This document shows positions 1 through 6,749 of a stretch of 18,695 bases of DNA, in pieces (positions within the stretch are counted from its first letter, which is position 1; the number at the start of each line of letters is the position of its first letter). Origin of the DNA: a bacterium (GTDB lineage Bacteria; JAMCPX01); assembly GCA_021789095.1 (NCBI GenBank), contig JAJYJX010000025.1:1-18695 (forward strand), in the 5' to 3' direction. The position numbers were made by a program, and so were the translations under genes. The notes under the pieces were generated by a model that saw nothing but the letters and a program-made list of their open reading frames with translations, was not told the DNA's origin and made no database searches.

Positions 1-349
1 TGTTAGTGGCGATAATCTGTGTGTCCTGCTTATCGTTGTATTTTTTCCTGAGTATTGTTTTCCTCGGCAATACATGATGGATAATCGCTCTCTCTTTATC
101 CAATACGGCTATTGCAACCCAATCGCCGACAGCCGGGTAGTCCGCTCTTTTCGCTGCATTGAACATTTGTTTCCCCGTGATCCTGGCCAGGAATTCGCCG
201 TGAGTATTTATTACTTTATATGCTTCTTTATGTTCGGCAGTAACGCGGGCAGCCAATAAATTATTGAGTTCCAAAGATTTCCATTTTAAGTCAAAGAAAT
301 CGTCATAGCCGAGATCCTCAAGTTTAATTTTTGCAATTTCATCAGTCAT
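1..349 (-). CDS. rsgA: RsgA-like ribosome small subunit-dependent GTPase, N-terminal part
   Basis: This is the 5' end of a minus-strand gene; 116 complete codons are visible and the rest lies beyond position 1. RsgA is a circularly permuted GTPase that helps late 30S ribosome maturation. The visible part matches the N-terminal OB-fold region of the longer RsgA variants. It opens MTDEIAKIKLEDLGYDDFF, contains AVGDWVAI near residues 80-87, and ends in the family-typical LPRKTILRKK followed by QIIATN, just before the GTPase domain would begin. The ATG at 349 is preceded by TGAGGT six bases upstream, so the start is well supported. Copy 1 of a 101-bp cruciform repeat begins about 17 bp upstream of the start. 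The GTPase motifs cannot be seen, so the call rests on the N-terminal pattern only. Confidence 0.82.
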   Translation of the reverse strand, partial: MTDEIAKIKLEDLGYDDFFDLKWKSLELNNLLAARVTAEHKEAYKVINTHGEFLARITGKQMFNAAKRADYPAVGDWVAIAVLDKERAIIHHVLPRKTILRKKYNDKQDTQIIATN

Positions 350-366
350 AATATTACCTCAGTAAA

Positions 367-467
367 CCCCGTTAGAAAGGACGTGGCTTTAAACCACACC
401 CTTTCTATAAGGAATTTAACAATTATCGTTTTGACCCCTCCATAAATGGTGGGGCTTTCTAACGGGG
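367..467 (+). repeat. 101-bp cruciform repeat, copy 1
   Basis: The element is bounded by perfect 13-bp inverted repeats, CCCCGTTAGAAAG at 367-379 and its complement at 455-467, and is flanked on both sides by TAAA. Inside are a 14-bp imperfect stem (373-407, 7-nt loop) and a 9-bp stem with one mismatch (435-454, 2-nt loop). Copy 2 at 2733-2833 has exactly the same length and differs at 17 of 101 positions. No protein is encoded. Copy 1 sits directly upstream of rsgA, ending 17 bp before the rsgA start and next to its Shine-Dalgarno sequence. It may be a miniature non-autonomous transposable element or a structured dispersed repeat; no transposase is present here. Confidence 0.85.
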
Positions 468-597
468 TAAAAAGGCATGGAAAGGACCAAATCTTTCATA
501 TTGACAAATGGCCCCTTGTCTCTTTGAATCCGTTCGATGCGATCGGATATTTGCCGGGGAAAGTACGGAATGACCATGGGGAGTAATGCCCTCTTTT

Positions 598-615
598 CCC
601 TCTTATATAAGAGGG
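598..615. repeat. 18-bp perfect palindrome
   Basis: CCCTCTTATATAAGAGGG is a perfect palindrome. A similar module, CCCCTCT-TGAT-AGAGGGG, occurs at 902-919. Both are embedded in non-coding repeat-like DNA. Neither is followed by a T-tract on either strand, so they do not look like ordinary intrinsic terminators. Confidence 0.6.
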
Positions 616-901
616 ATGACGCAGAAGTGCGGGCATGTGCGGGAAGCTGGATGTCCATGAACTCCGTATATCAAACCGGGCGGGAAAGGACAAGTTCGGT
701 TGAGATAAATAAGATGTCGCGGAAACAAGGCCTCACCCTCCCTAACTCCCTCCCGTCAAGGGCGGGAAATAAATAATTGAGAAGCGGAACTGGAGCCTGA
801 GCCGCAAAGGTGCCGGATGTTGACCTTTGACAGAACACTCCTCTTTTTTTAGAAGAAGAAGTCTGCCCATCTAAATAAATGGCGGTGTTTTACGCACCCT
901 G

Positions 902-953
902 CCCCTCTTGATAGAGGGGAGGCAGACTGGATTCTCCCGCATCAAGTGCGGGA
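902..953. repeat. Tandem hairpins of a dispersed-repeat type
   Basis: Two hairpins follow each other: a 7-bp stem with loop TGAT (902-919), and TCCCGCA / TGCGGGA with loop TCAAG (935-953). They are joined by AGACTGGATTC and followed by CACGGAATGACGG near 968-980. The order CTGGATTC, CCCGC hairpin, GGAATGAC resembles a dispersed intergenic repeat found in many proteobacterial genomes. The resemblance is from memory and was not tested. Confidence 0.5.
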
Positions 954-1133
954 CAGGCTGTGTCAAGCACGGAATGACGGAGAAGGGGGAACAATACCCC
1001 GTCTGCTACACAGCCGCCCTTTGCGAAAGGGGAATGAAAAACAACTTACCGCCTCACCCTGCGGCATTCTCAAGGGCCCCGTCATTGACTTACCGTCAAT
1101 GGGTCATTATATCCTGTATAAGCTGAACAGAAC

Positions 1134-1147
1134 GGAGCTGCAGCTCC
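1134..1147. repeat. 14-bp palindrome in the SDR leader
   Basis: GGAGCTGCAGCTCC is a perfect palindrome lying 33 bp before the SDR start codon. Flanking AACGG and CCGTT extend the pairing with a small offset, and TTTT follows. A second hairpin, CATTGAC-TTACC-GTCAATG, lies at 1083-1101. Together they could act as an attenuator-like or regulatory leader, but nothing in the window confirms this. Confidence 0.35.
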
Positions 1148-1180
1148 TTCCGTTTTCAGCGGATAGCAGTGGAGGCGGAT

Positions 1181-1981
1181 ATGGATGTAAAAGACAAAGT
1201 GGTATTGATAACAGGTGCATCCGGCGGCATAGGGAGCGAACTCGCACGCCTGCTCGCACGCAAAGGCGCTTTGCTTGCTTTGATGTCAAGGAACGTGAAT
1301 ACCCTTAACAAGCTGAAGGAAGAACTGGGCAACAGCGCTATTGTGGTTGCAGGAGACGTGGGCGATGAAAAGAGCGCCGAAAAGGCCGTCAAGGACACCC
1401 TCGGCCATTTCAAAAGGCTCGATATTCTTATAAACAACGCCGGCTCCGCGTACCACGGCTCCATAGAGCACATGGACATGAAGGCCTTTGACAGCATGAT
1501 GAAGACGAACGTCTATGGCGTGATAATCATGATACAGCATTCGCTGCCCTTCCTCAAGAAAACAAAAGGCATGGTCGTCAACATATCGTCCGTTGCGAGC
1601 AAGCGTGCAATACCCATGCTCGGCGCATACTCAGGATCGAAGAGCATGGTGGACGCTATATCGGACGCCCTCAGGGTGGAGACCATGGGCTACGGCATAA
1701 AGGTCCTGAACTTCTGTCCTCCGGAGGTCGATACGGACTTTGCGAAGAATGCGGCGAAAGAGCGGGGGATCGATTTCGAGGCACAGAAGAACCTGCGGCG
1801 TGCAATGACCCTGAAGCCGGACAAGGTGGCACGGATGATCGTGAACGGCATAGAAAAAGAGAAACGGGAGATCGTTGCAATGAAGTCGATCCGGCCGGTA
1901 AACTATTTTATGCCCGGGGTGCTCGATAAATTGTTTTACAGGTTTATCATGAAGCCGTACAAGGACAGGTACTCGTCCTAA
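1181..1981 (+). CDS. Short-chain dehydrogenase/reductase (SDR)
   Basis: A classical SDR of 266 aa, cytosolic, expected to use NAD(P)(H) to interconvert a hydroxyl and a ketone. The Rossmann glycine motif TGASGGIG is at residues 11-18 and NNAG at 85-88. The catalytic Ser lies in NISS (134-137), and Tyr150 and Lys154 form YSGSK. All catalytic residues are present and the length is normal. The ATG at 1181 is chosen because GGAGG (1171-1175) sits five bases upstream; an in-frame GTG at 1169 would overlap that site. The C-terminal 85 residues carry a basic tail (MKPYKDRY) seen in membrane-associated lipid-type SDRs, but the substrate is unknown. A 246-bp gap separates it from the next gene. Confidence 0.9.
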   Translation: MDVKDKVVLITGASGGIGSELARLLARKGALLALMSRNVNTLNKLKEELGNSAIVVAGDVGDEKSAEKAVKDTLGHFKRLDILINNAGSAYHGSIEHMDMKAFDSMMKTNVYGVIIMIQHSLPFLKKTKGMVVNISSVASKRAIPMLGAYSGSKSMVDAISDALRVETMGYGIKVLNFCPPEVDTDFAKNAAKERGIDFEAQKNLRRAMTLKPDKVARMIVNGIEKEKREIVAMKSIRPVNYFMPGVLDKLFYRFIMKPYKDRYSS

Positions 1982-2025
1982 ACCCGGGAAGAAGGCGTGC
2001 AGTCCGGCTGTCCGCACCTTATGAA

Positions 2026-2051
2026 ACGGGGTCAGCGTCCTATGTCCCCGT
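2026..2051 (+). terminator. Possible weak hairpin downstream of the SDR gene
   Basis: ACGGGG (2026-2031) can pair with CCCCGT (2046-2051) about 45 bp after the SDR stop codon, with a 14-nt loop. There is no T-run directly behind it, only CTATTCCC, so it is at best a weak terminator. It could instead be part of a dispersed repeat. Confidence 0.25.
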
Positions 2052-2227
2052 CTATTCCCTGATTGCGCTTCTCAAGAAAATCCTCAGCTTTTCAGCAGCA
2101 TATCCTTCTTACTCTTTCTTGATACCGACCCTTTTGATGCACAATATATGCTCATTACTGGAAGGGCATGGTTTTTTAACGTGTCTTGGGGATCGCGGGA
2201 CACGATAAAAAGCAAGGAGGTACGATT

Positions 2228-2731
2228 ATGACGCATAAAACAGGTAGAATTGCGGGTTCGTTAATAATTCTTACAGCCGCAACGTTTGCACTTGCTCTTA
2301 CGGCAGGCGCAAGGTCATTGAGATTTACAGCACATCTCTCGGGCAAGGCACAGGTGCCGAAAAAAATAGACACAAAGGCGACCGGCACAGCCGTGTTCCG
2401 TTTAAGCAAGGATGGCAAGGAGCTTTCCTACAAGCTTACAGTACGCGACATAGACAATATAACAATGGCGCATATACACATGGCACCTGTAAACAAGAAT
2501 GGCCCGCCTGTTGTGTGGCTTTATCCCAGCAGGGGCATGGCACCACAACAGAAGCCGGGTAAGTTCAGCGGCATACTTTCAGAGGGTAAAATCACGGCCG
2601 GTGATCTTATTGGTCCGCTTGCAGGCAAGCCTCTCGGTGCACTGATGGATGCAATAAAGTCAGGAGACATGTACGTTAACGTGCACACAGTAGCATACCC
2701 TGACGGCGAGATCAGGGGCCAGATAAGATGA
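2228..2731 (+). CDS. Exported CHRD-domain protein
   Basis: A 167-aa protein with an N-terminal signal peptide: a basic start (MTHKTGR), a hydrophobic stretch to about residue 25, and a likely cleavage after AGA near residue 28. The rest is one CHRD domain (named after chordin), beginning with RFTAHLSGKAQVP and ending with the family-typical YPDGEIRGQIR. The central histidine-rich stretch MAHIHMAP and the later VNVHT are typical of the domain. CHRD proteins are secreted or periplasmic, and their bacterial function is not established. The ATG at 2228 has AGGAGG seven bases upstream; an upstream in-frame start at 2186 would lack this and spoil the signal peptide. Copy 2 of the 101-bp repeat starts one base after the stop codon. 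Confidence 0.87.
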   Translation: MTHKTGRIAGSLIILTAATFALALTAGARSLRFTAHLSGKAQVPKKIDTKATGTAVFRLSKDGKELSYKLTVRDIDNITMAHIHMAPVNKNGPPVVWLYPSRGMAPQQKPGKFSGILSEGKITAGDLIGPLAGKPLGALMDAIKSGDMYVNVHTVAYPDGEIRGQIR

Positions 2732-2732
2732 A

Positions 2733-2833
2733 CCCCGTTAGAAAGGACGTGGCTTTGAACCATGTCCTTTCTATAAGGAATTTAAATGCTACCCTATTGT
2801 CCCCGCCATACATGGCAGGGCTTTCTAACGAGG
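2733..2833 (+). repeat. 101-bp cruciform repeat, copy 2
   Basis: Same length and plan as copy 1 at 367-467. The ends are CCCCGTTAGAAAG and CTTTCTAACGAGG, one mismatch from perfect inversion. The first 24 bases are identical to copy 1; in all, 84 of 101 positions agree. The left hairpin (2739-2773) pairs over 14 bp with a single G-T wobble, better than in copy 1. The right hairpin (2801-2820) changes a T-T mismatch of copy 1 into a G-C pair. It fills almost the whole space between the CHRD stop codon and the methyltransferase start, ending 11 bp before that ATG. Confidence 0.85.
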
Positions 2834-2844
2834 TAAACAGGTAA

Positions 2845-3432
2845 ATGCCCCAACATAGCTTATTTGATACGATTGCGCCTGTATACAGCCTTTTCTTCAG
2901 CTACCAGGAAAAGGCATTCGGTACAATACTCGAAAGGGCAAGACAGCATTTATTGGCACCCGAAGGCTCCAGGGTCCTTGATATAGGCTGCGGAACAGGC
3001 GCTCTCGCTTCATGCCTTTCAAAGATGGGCTACAGGGTGACGGCAGTGGATGCCTCTGCAAAGATGATAGAGCATGCAAGGAAGAATAACAGGGCAAACA
3101 ACGTCGATTTCTTGGTGGCTGACGCACTCAACGGCCTGCCGTATAAGGACAAAAGTTTTGATCTTGTAATGTCCTCGTATGTCGCGCACGGCCTTAAAAG
3201 AGAACCGAGGCACACGTTCTTTGCAGAAGCAGGCAGGCTTGCAGGAAAGCAGATGATCCTTCATGACTACAACAGGAGAAGAAAGCTGTTTTCGGATATC
3301 GTTGAATGGGCTGAAGGAGGGGATTATTTTTATTTTATACAGCATGCCGAGGAAGAACTGAAAGCACTGTTCCCAAAAGTAGAGGTAATTTCCTTTGCAG
3401 CACAGATAGCATGGTACATCTGCACGCCGTAA
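2845..3432 (+). CDS. Class I SAM-dependent methyltransferase
   Basis: A 195-aa soluble methyltransferase of the UbiE/Methyltransf_11 type. The SAM-binding motif I, VLDIGCGTG, is at residues 44-52. An acidic residue that should hold the ribose hydroxyls is Asp69 in VDAS, and motif III-like VADAL is at 91-95. The N-terminus (LFDTIAPVYSLFF) resembles the helix that covers SAM in UbiE-like enzymes. The substrate cannot be told from sequence. It may be the first gene of a short plus-strand operon with the aldo/keto reductase and the amidohydrolase. The 101-bp repeat ends 11 bp before the ATG, so the repeat must form the leader or carry the promoter if the gene has its own. Shine-Dalgarno-like GAGG and CAGG both lie between the repeat end and the start, neither at ideal spacing. 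Confidence 0.88.
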   Translation: MPQHSLFDTIAPVYSLFFSYQEKAFGTILERARQHLLAPEGSRVLDIGCGTGALASCLSKMGYRVTAVDASAKMIEHARKNNRANNVDFLVADALNGLPYKDKSFDLVMSSYVAHGLKREPRHTFFAEAGRLAGKQMILHDYNRRRKLFSDIVEWAEGGDYFYFIQHAEEELKALFPKVEVISFAAQIAWYICTP

Positions 3433-3466
3433 TTGCATTATACTATATTCCGGCCGGGAAGTACTT

Positions 3467-4459
3467 ATGGAATTTGTAAAAATAGCAGGCACCAATATCA
3501 GGGCCTCAAGGATTGGCATCGGCACATGGGCCATAGGCGGATGGATGTGGGGAGGAACGGACGAGCAGACATCCGTAAAAACCATACTGGCTGCACTCGA
3601 ATCCGGTATTAGCCTCATTGACACCGCACCCATATACGGGTTCGGCCGTTCAGAGGAGATCGTCGGGAAAGTGCTTGCAGAGTACAAAAAAAGAGACAAG
3701 GTGGTCATTGCAACAAAGGCCGGGCTTGAATGGATTGACAGCAGGGTGTGGCGCAACTCGAGCAGAGAGCGCATACTCAAGGAAATAGAGGATTCGCTGA
3801 AACGCCTGAGGACGGATTATATAGATATCTACCAGATCCACTGGCCTGATCCCGCTGTCCCTTTCGAGGAAACCGCTGAGACAATGTTGGAACTCTACAG
3901 ACAGGGAAAGATCAGGGCAATCGGTGTAAGCAATTACTCCACCGGACAGATGGATGCATTCAGAAAGACGGCCATGCTCAACACTTCACAGCCGCCGTAC
4001 AACGTATTTGAAAGGGCAATCGAAAAAGACGTACTGCCGTACTGCATGAACAATGGTATAACAATACTGGCATACGGCGCTCTCTGCAGGGGCCTGCTCA
4101 GCAACAGGATGAGACCTGATACAAGTTTTACGGGAGATGATCTGCGCAAGATCGATCCGAAGTTCAAACAGCCGCGCTACGGACAATACTTAAAGGCCGT
4201 TCAGGCACTCGATGAACTGGCAAAGAAAAATTACGGGAAACGGGTGATCCATCTCGCCGTACGGTGGATGCTTGATCAGGGCGCTGACATAGCACTCTGG
4301 GGCGCAAGAAGACCGGAACAGTTAGAGCCGATCAAGGAAATAACAGGGTGGTCGATCAACGAGAATGCTAAAAAGGCCATCAACAGGATCCTCGAGGACA
4401 CGATCAAAGACCCTGTTGGCGCGGAATTCATGGCACCGCCTGCACGGAAGCAGGGATAA
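3467..4459 (+). CDS. Aldo/keto reductase
   Basis: A 330-aa NADP(H)-dependent oxidoreductase with the (beta/alpha)8 AKR fold. The catalytic tetrad is complete: Asp52 and Tyr57 in IDTAPIYG, Lys84 in ATKAG, and His125 in QIHWPD. GVSNYS (about residues 153-158) is the usual substrate and cofactor loop. The C-terminal cofactor part carries LWGARRPEQL instead of the commoner IPG-type text. No Cys cluster for an iron-sulphur C-terminal extension is present. The start at 3467 has only a weak GGGAAG upstream. It lies 34 bp after the methyltransferase and 80 bp before the amidohydrolase on the same strand, so co-transcription is likely. The natural substrate is not apparent. Confidence 0.92.
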   Translation: MEFVKIAGTNIRASRIGIGTWAIGGWMWGGTDEQTSVKTILAALESGISLIDTAPIYGFGRSEEIVGKVLAEYKKRDKVVIATKAGLEWIDSRVWRNSSRERILKEIEDSLKRLRTDYIDIYQIHWPDPAVPFEETAETMLELYRQGKIRAIGVSNYSTGQMDAFRKTAMLNTSQPPYNVFERAIEKDVLPYCMNNGITILAYGALCRGLLSNRMRPDTSFTGDDLRKIDPKFKQPRYGQYLKAVQALDELAKKNYGKRVIHLAVRWMLDQGADIALWGARRPEQLEPIKEITGWSINENAKKAINRILEDTIKDPVGAEFMAPPARKQG

Positions 4460-4539
4460 TATAATACAAACAATGCATTCAACCCAAAAAGTTCATTTGC
4501 AAAGTAGCGAGGTTTATGAAGTGAGAAAAGGAGGTTTTT

Positions 4540-5415
4540 ATGATTATTGATTGTCACTACCATCTTGACGAACGCCTGCTCAAGACGGACGAGCTTATCA
4601 GCAGGATGGATGCAAACGGCGTGGACAAAGTAGCGCTCATGGGGGCCATGGTTGAACCATTTAAAGAGCCTCCGGCTTTTCTTGTGGGACTTTTGCAGTT
4701 CCTTTTAACGCATAAAGCCCTGAGGGCCATCGGGAAATCCCTGGTGGCAACCTTCGATGATCGGGGTGATATAAAAATACTGGGCAAGGTCTATAAAATC
4801 GACAAGGACCCTGATAACGAAGAAGTTTTTAATGCGGTAAAGAAGCGCCCCGGCAGGTTTTTGGGCTGGATATTTGTAAACCCGAGGGGAAAAAATGATC
4901 CTGTTAAAGAGTTTGAAAAATGGAAGGGCAGCCAGGGGGTCATAGGCATAAAAGCACATTCATTCTGGCACCACTTTAAACCTGTTGAGCTTGCGCCTGT
5001 TGCAAGCGAGCTTGTAAAGATTGGCAAACCCCTGCTTATACATGTTGGATTCGGGGAAGAGGGTGATTTTTACAACCTTCTGAAAGAGGTGCCGAAGCTG
5101 AAACTGATACTTGCACACGCAGGGTTTCCCGTGTACCGGGAAACATGGGAGAAGATCAAAGACAAAAAAAATGTATATGTTGACCTGTCACAGACAAGCT
5201 ACGTCGGCGATAGCATTACACGGCAGGCCGTTGAATACCTTGGCGTGGAACGCTGTCTGTTCGGCACAGACGGACCGTTCGGGTTTTATGCAGCGGACGG
5301 AAAATTCGATTACGGGTTTATCAAGAGGAGGATAGAAAGGCTTTTCCCGGATAAGGGAGTAAGGGAAAGGCTGTTCGGCGGCAACTTTGCAGAGCTTGCA
5401 GGGGTAAGGCAGTGA
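4540..5415 (+). CDS. Amidohydrolase family (Amidohydrolase_2) TIM-barrel protein
   Basis: A 291-aa metal-dependent hydrolase or decarboxylase-like protein. The metal ligands expected for the family are visible: His6 and His8 in DCHYHLD, His168 in LLIHVGFG, His193 in LAHAGFP and Asp244 in FGTDGPFG. Family members include ACMSD-type decarboxylases and assorted hydrolases; the actual reaction is unknown. A segment around residues 45-75 (FLVGLLQFLLTHKALRAIG) is unusually hydrophobic and may form a lid or membrane contact. The ATG has AAGGAGG five bases upstream, a strong site. The gene ends only three bases from the stop codon of the convergent kinase gene, so no terminator can fit between them. 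Confidence 0.88.
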   Translation: MIIDCHYHLDERLLKTDELISRMDANGVDKVALMGAMVEPFKEPPAFLVGLLQFLLTHKALRAIGKSLVATFDDRGDIKILGKVYKIDKDPDNEEVFNAVKKRPGRFLGWIFVNPRGKNDPVKEFEKWKGSQGVIGIKAHSFWHHFKPVELAPVASELVKIGKPLLIHVGFGEEGDFYNLLKEVPKLKLILAHAGFPVYRETWEKIKDKKNVYVDLSQTSYVGDSITRQAVEYLGVERCLFGTDGPFGFYAADGKFDYGFIKRRIERLFPDKGVRERLFGGNFAELAGVRQ

Positions 5416-5418
5416 GGG

Positions 5419-6498
5419 TTAAAGCCCGGAATGCTCTATGACCCTTACTGCTGCCTGTTCCAGGGCCTTTACTGCAAATATAAGTAATGCAAAACGTTCA
5501 TCCTTTGTCTGTTTGTGAAAATAGCGGTAGTATATCTGCTGGGCAATGCCCGCAAGCCTGAACAAGCCGAAGCAGTAATAGAAATCAAATGCATTTTGGG
5601 GGTTATCAATACGCATGCCTGATTTCTCGGCATACCGCCTGACAAGTTCGTCCCTTGTCATGGCACCGGGCATATCGGTTGGCATCATGCGTATTGCCTG
5701 AAATTCAGGCGGATCTTCGGCCTGTATCCAGTAGGCAAGAGAGCTCCCGAGGTCCATGAGAGGGTCCCCTATTGTTGCCATCTCCCAGTCCAGCACCCCG
5801 ATGATCTTAAGCGGGTCCTCCGGTGACAGTACAATATTATCAAATTTATAATCGTTATGTATAATGCACGGCCTGTCGCTGTCCTTCTGCATATTTTCCT
5901 GCAGCCATGCCATTACAGGCTCGAAATCCGGTGCATCTTCCGTCCTTGCATTCCTGTATCTCTCAGACCATCCGTCTACCTGTCTCTTTACATAGCCCTC
6001 CGGCTTGCCGAAATCAGCAAGCCCTATCTTTTTATAATCAATCGAATGGAGCTCAAGATGTACATCGAGCAGGTTTTCGCAAAGCCTTCGTGCATCCCCG
6101 GATTTAAACACAAGGCCGTCCGGCAGGTCCCTCCTCAGGATGATGCCTCTTATGCGCTCCATAACATAAAAGGGACAGCCCATTATTGAGGGATCTTCCG
6201 TGTACAAAAGCGGCTTCGGACAATAGTGGAAAACGGGGTTCAGCGCATTGAGTATTGTATATTCCCTTTTCATGTCGTGCGCGGTTTTCGCCTTGGTGCC
6301 GAAAGGAGGTCTTCTGAGGACAAGTTCCTTTTCACCGACCTTTATCATGTAGGTGAGGTTCGAATAACCGCTGGGAAACTGCTCTATAACAAGGCTCCCC
6401 CGGAACCCTGGTATACTATCTTTGAGGAACTTCTCTATCTTCGCTCTGTCGAGCTGCTCGCCTTCGCGTATCTTTTTCGGTTTGTCCGTAAGATCCAT
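5419..6498 (-). CDS. APH-fold kinase, ACAD11-kinase/LvaA-like
   Basis: A 359-aa phosphotransferase of the APH family, the type fused to the N-terminus of human ACAD10/ACAD11 and found alone as bacterial LvaA. The nucleotide loop region FPSGYSNLTY is at 41-50, followed by VLRRPP. The catalytic loop IIHNDYKFDN is at 212-221 (His214, Asp216, Asn221), and the metal-binding Asp237 is in GVLDWEMATIGDP. In characterised relatives the kinase phosphorylates the 4-hydroxyl of 4-hydroxyacyl-CoAs. Here that role is inferred from the neighbouring ACAD11-type dehydrogenase. The ATG at 6498 is chosen because GGAG lies five bases upstream; an in-frame GTG at 6504 overlaps that site. A 245-bp gap with an inverted-repeat element separates it from its partner gene. 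Confidence 0.88.
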   Translation of the reverse strand: MDLTDKPKKIREGEQLDRAKIEKFLKDSIPGFRGSLVIEQFPSGYSNLTYMIKVGEKELVLRRPPFGTKAKTAHDMKREYTILNALNPVFHYCPKPLLYTEDPSIMGCPFYVMERIRGIILRRDLPDGLVFKSGDARRLCENLLDVHLELHSIDYKKIGLADFGKPEGYVKRQVDGWSERYRNARTEDAPDFEPVMAWLQENMQKDSDRPCIIHNDYKFDNIVLSPEDPLKIIGVLDWEMATIGDPLMDLGSSLAYWIQAEDPPEFQAIRMMPTDMPGAMTRDELVRRYAEKSGMRIDNPQNAFDFYYCFGLFRLAGIAQQIYYRYFHKQTKDERFALLIFAVKALEQAAVRVIEHSGL

Positions 6499-6550
6499 AA
6501 TCACTCCATTCTTAGGATTCTTCCCAAATTAAAAATATTAAATTAAATCC

Positions 6551-6733
6551 GGAAGAAAGAGTTTGATACGAAGCGAAGTGAAACACCTACGGACTGCTTG
6601 ATACACCCTCATACTACTCTGCGTGGACAACTTCTCTTTCAGTGTCAAAGAATACACAATGCATGTTATGGGAACAACCCCCTTTCGCAAAAAGAGCGTT
6701 GTTTTACGAGCAGAGGAGAAAACTCTTTCTTCC
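6551..6733. mobile_element. 183-bp element with 14-bp terminal inverted repeats (MITE-like)
   Basis: GGAAGAAAGAGTTT (6551-6564) and its exact complement (6720-6733) bound a 183-bp segment between the ACAD11-type gene and the kinase gene. Inside, 6673-6703 folds into a hairpin with two six-bp stems separated by one mismatch and a 5-nt loop. A minus-strand open frame of 71 codons runs through the element, but it starts inside the acad coding end, has no known motif and reads across both repeat ends, so I do not call it a gene. No target duplication is clear at the borders. It may be a miniature transposable element, or a long-range RNA stem in the operon transcript. Confidence 0.6.
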
Positions 6734-6749
6734 ATTGTATTTTTGGGTT

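Larger units (their letters stand above)
350..1180. other. Non-coding, hairpin-rich intergenic region
   Basis: About 830 bp between the divergent rsgA and SDR genes contain no convincing gene. Open frames here overlap each other on both strands and have no recognisable protein or good ribosome binding site. The region holds the 101-bp cruciform repeat (367-467), a palindrome (598-615), a fragment rich in CCTCACCCTCCC-type text (731-768), two adjacent hairpins (902-919 and 935-953), and two more near the SDR gene (1083-1101 and 1134-1147). The words CGGAATGAC (at 536-580 and again near 970) and CTGGATTCTCCCGC look like degraded dispersed intergenic repeats, familiar from many bacterial genomes. 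That last statement is recognition, not a search result. Confidence 0.6.

Noticed and set aside
501-529. TTGACA, 17 bp, TTGAAT as a plus-strand promoter
   Set aside because: The -35 is perfect, but no gene begins within 600 bp downstream and the -10 lacks the key second-position A. It may be chance in AT-rich DNA.
1085-1112. TTGACT followed by TTATAT or TATATC as SDR promoter
   Set aside because: Spacing and -10 matches are mediocre, and the -35 lies in a hairpin; it is possible but not supported well enough.
946-1308. 120-codon plus-strand open frame upstream of and into the SDR gene
   Set aside because: It overlaps SDR in another frame, is Arg-rich with no family resemblance, and runs through hairpin repeats.
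2119-2147. TTGATA with CAATAT 17 bp later as promoter of the CHRD gene
   Set aside because: The -10 matches at only three positions. Position is plausible, but the evidence is too weak for a feature.
3019-3780. 253-codon minus-strand open frame across the methyltransferase and aldo/keto reductase
   Set aside because: It is antisense to two genes with intact catalytic motifs and has a low-complexity Ser/Leu/Pro composition typical of a shadow frame.
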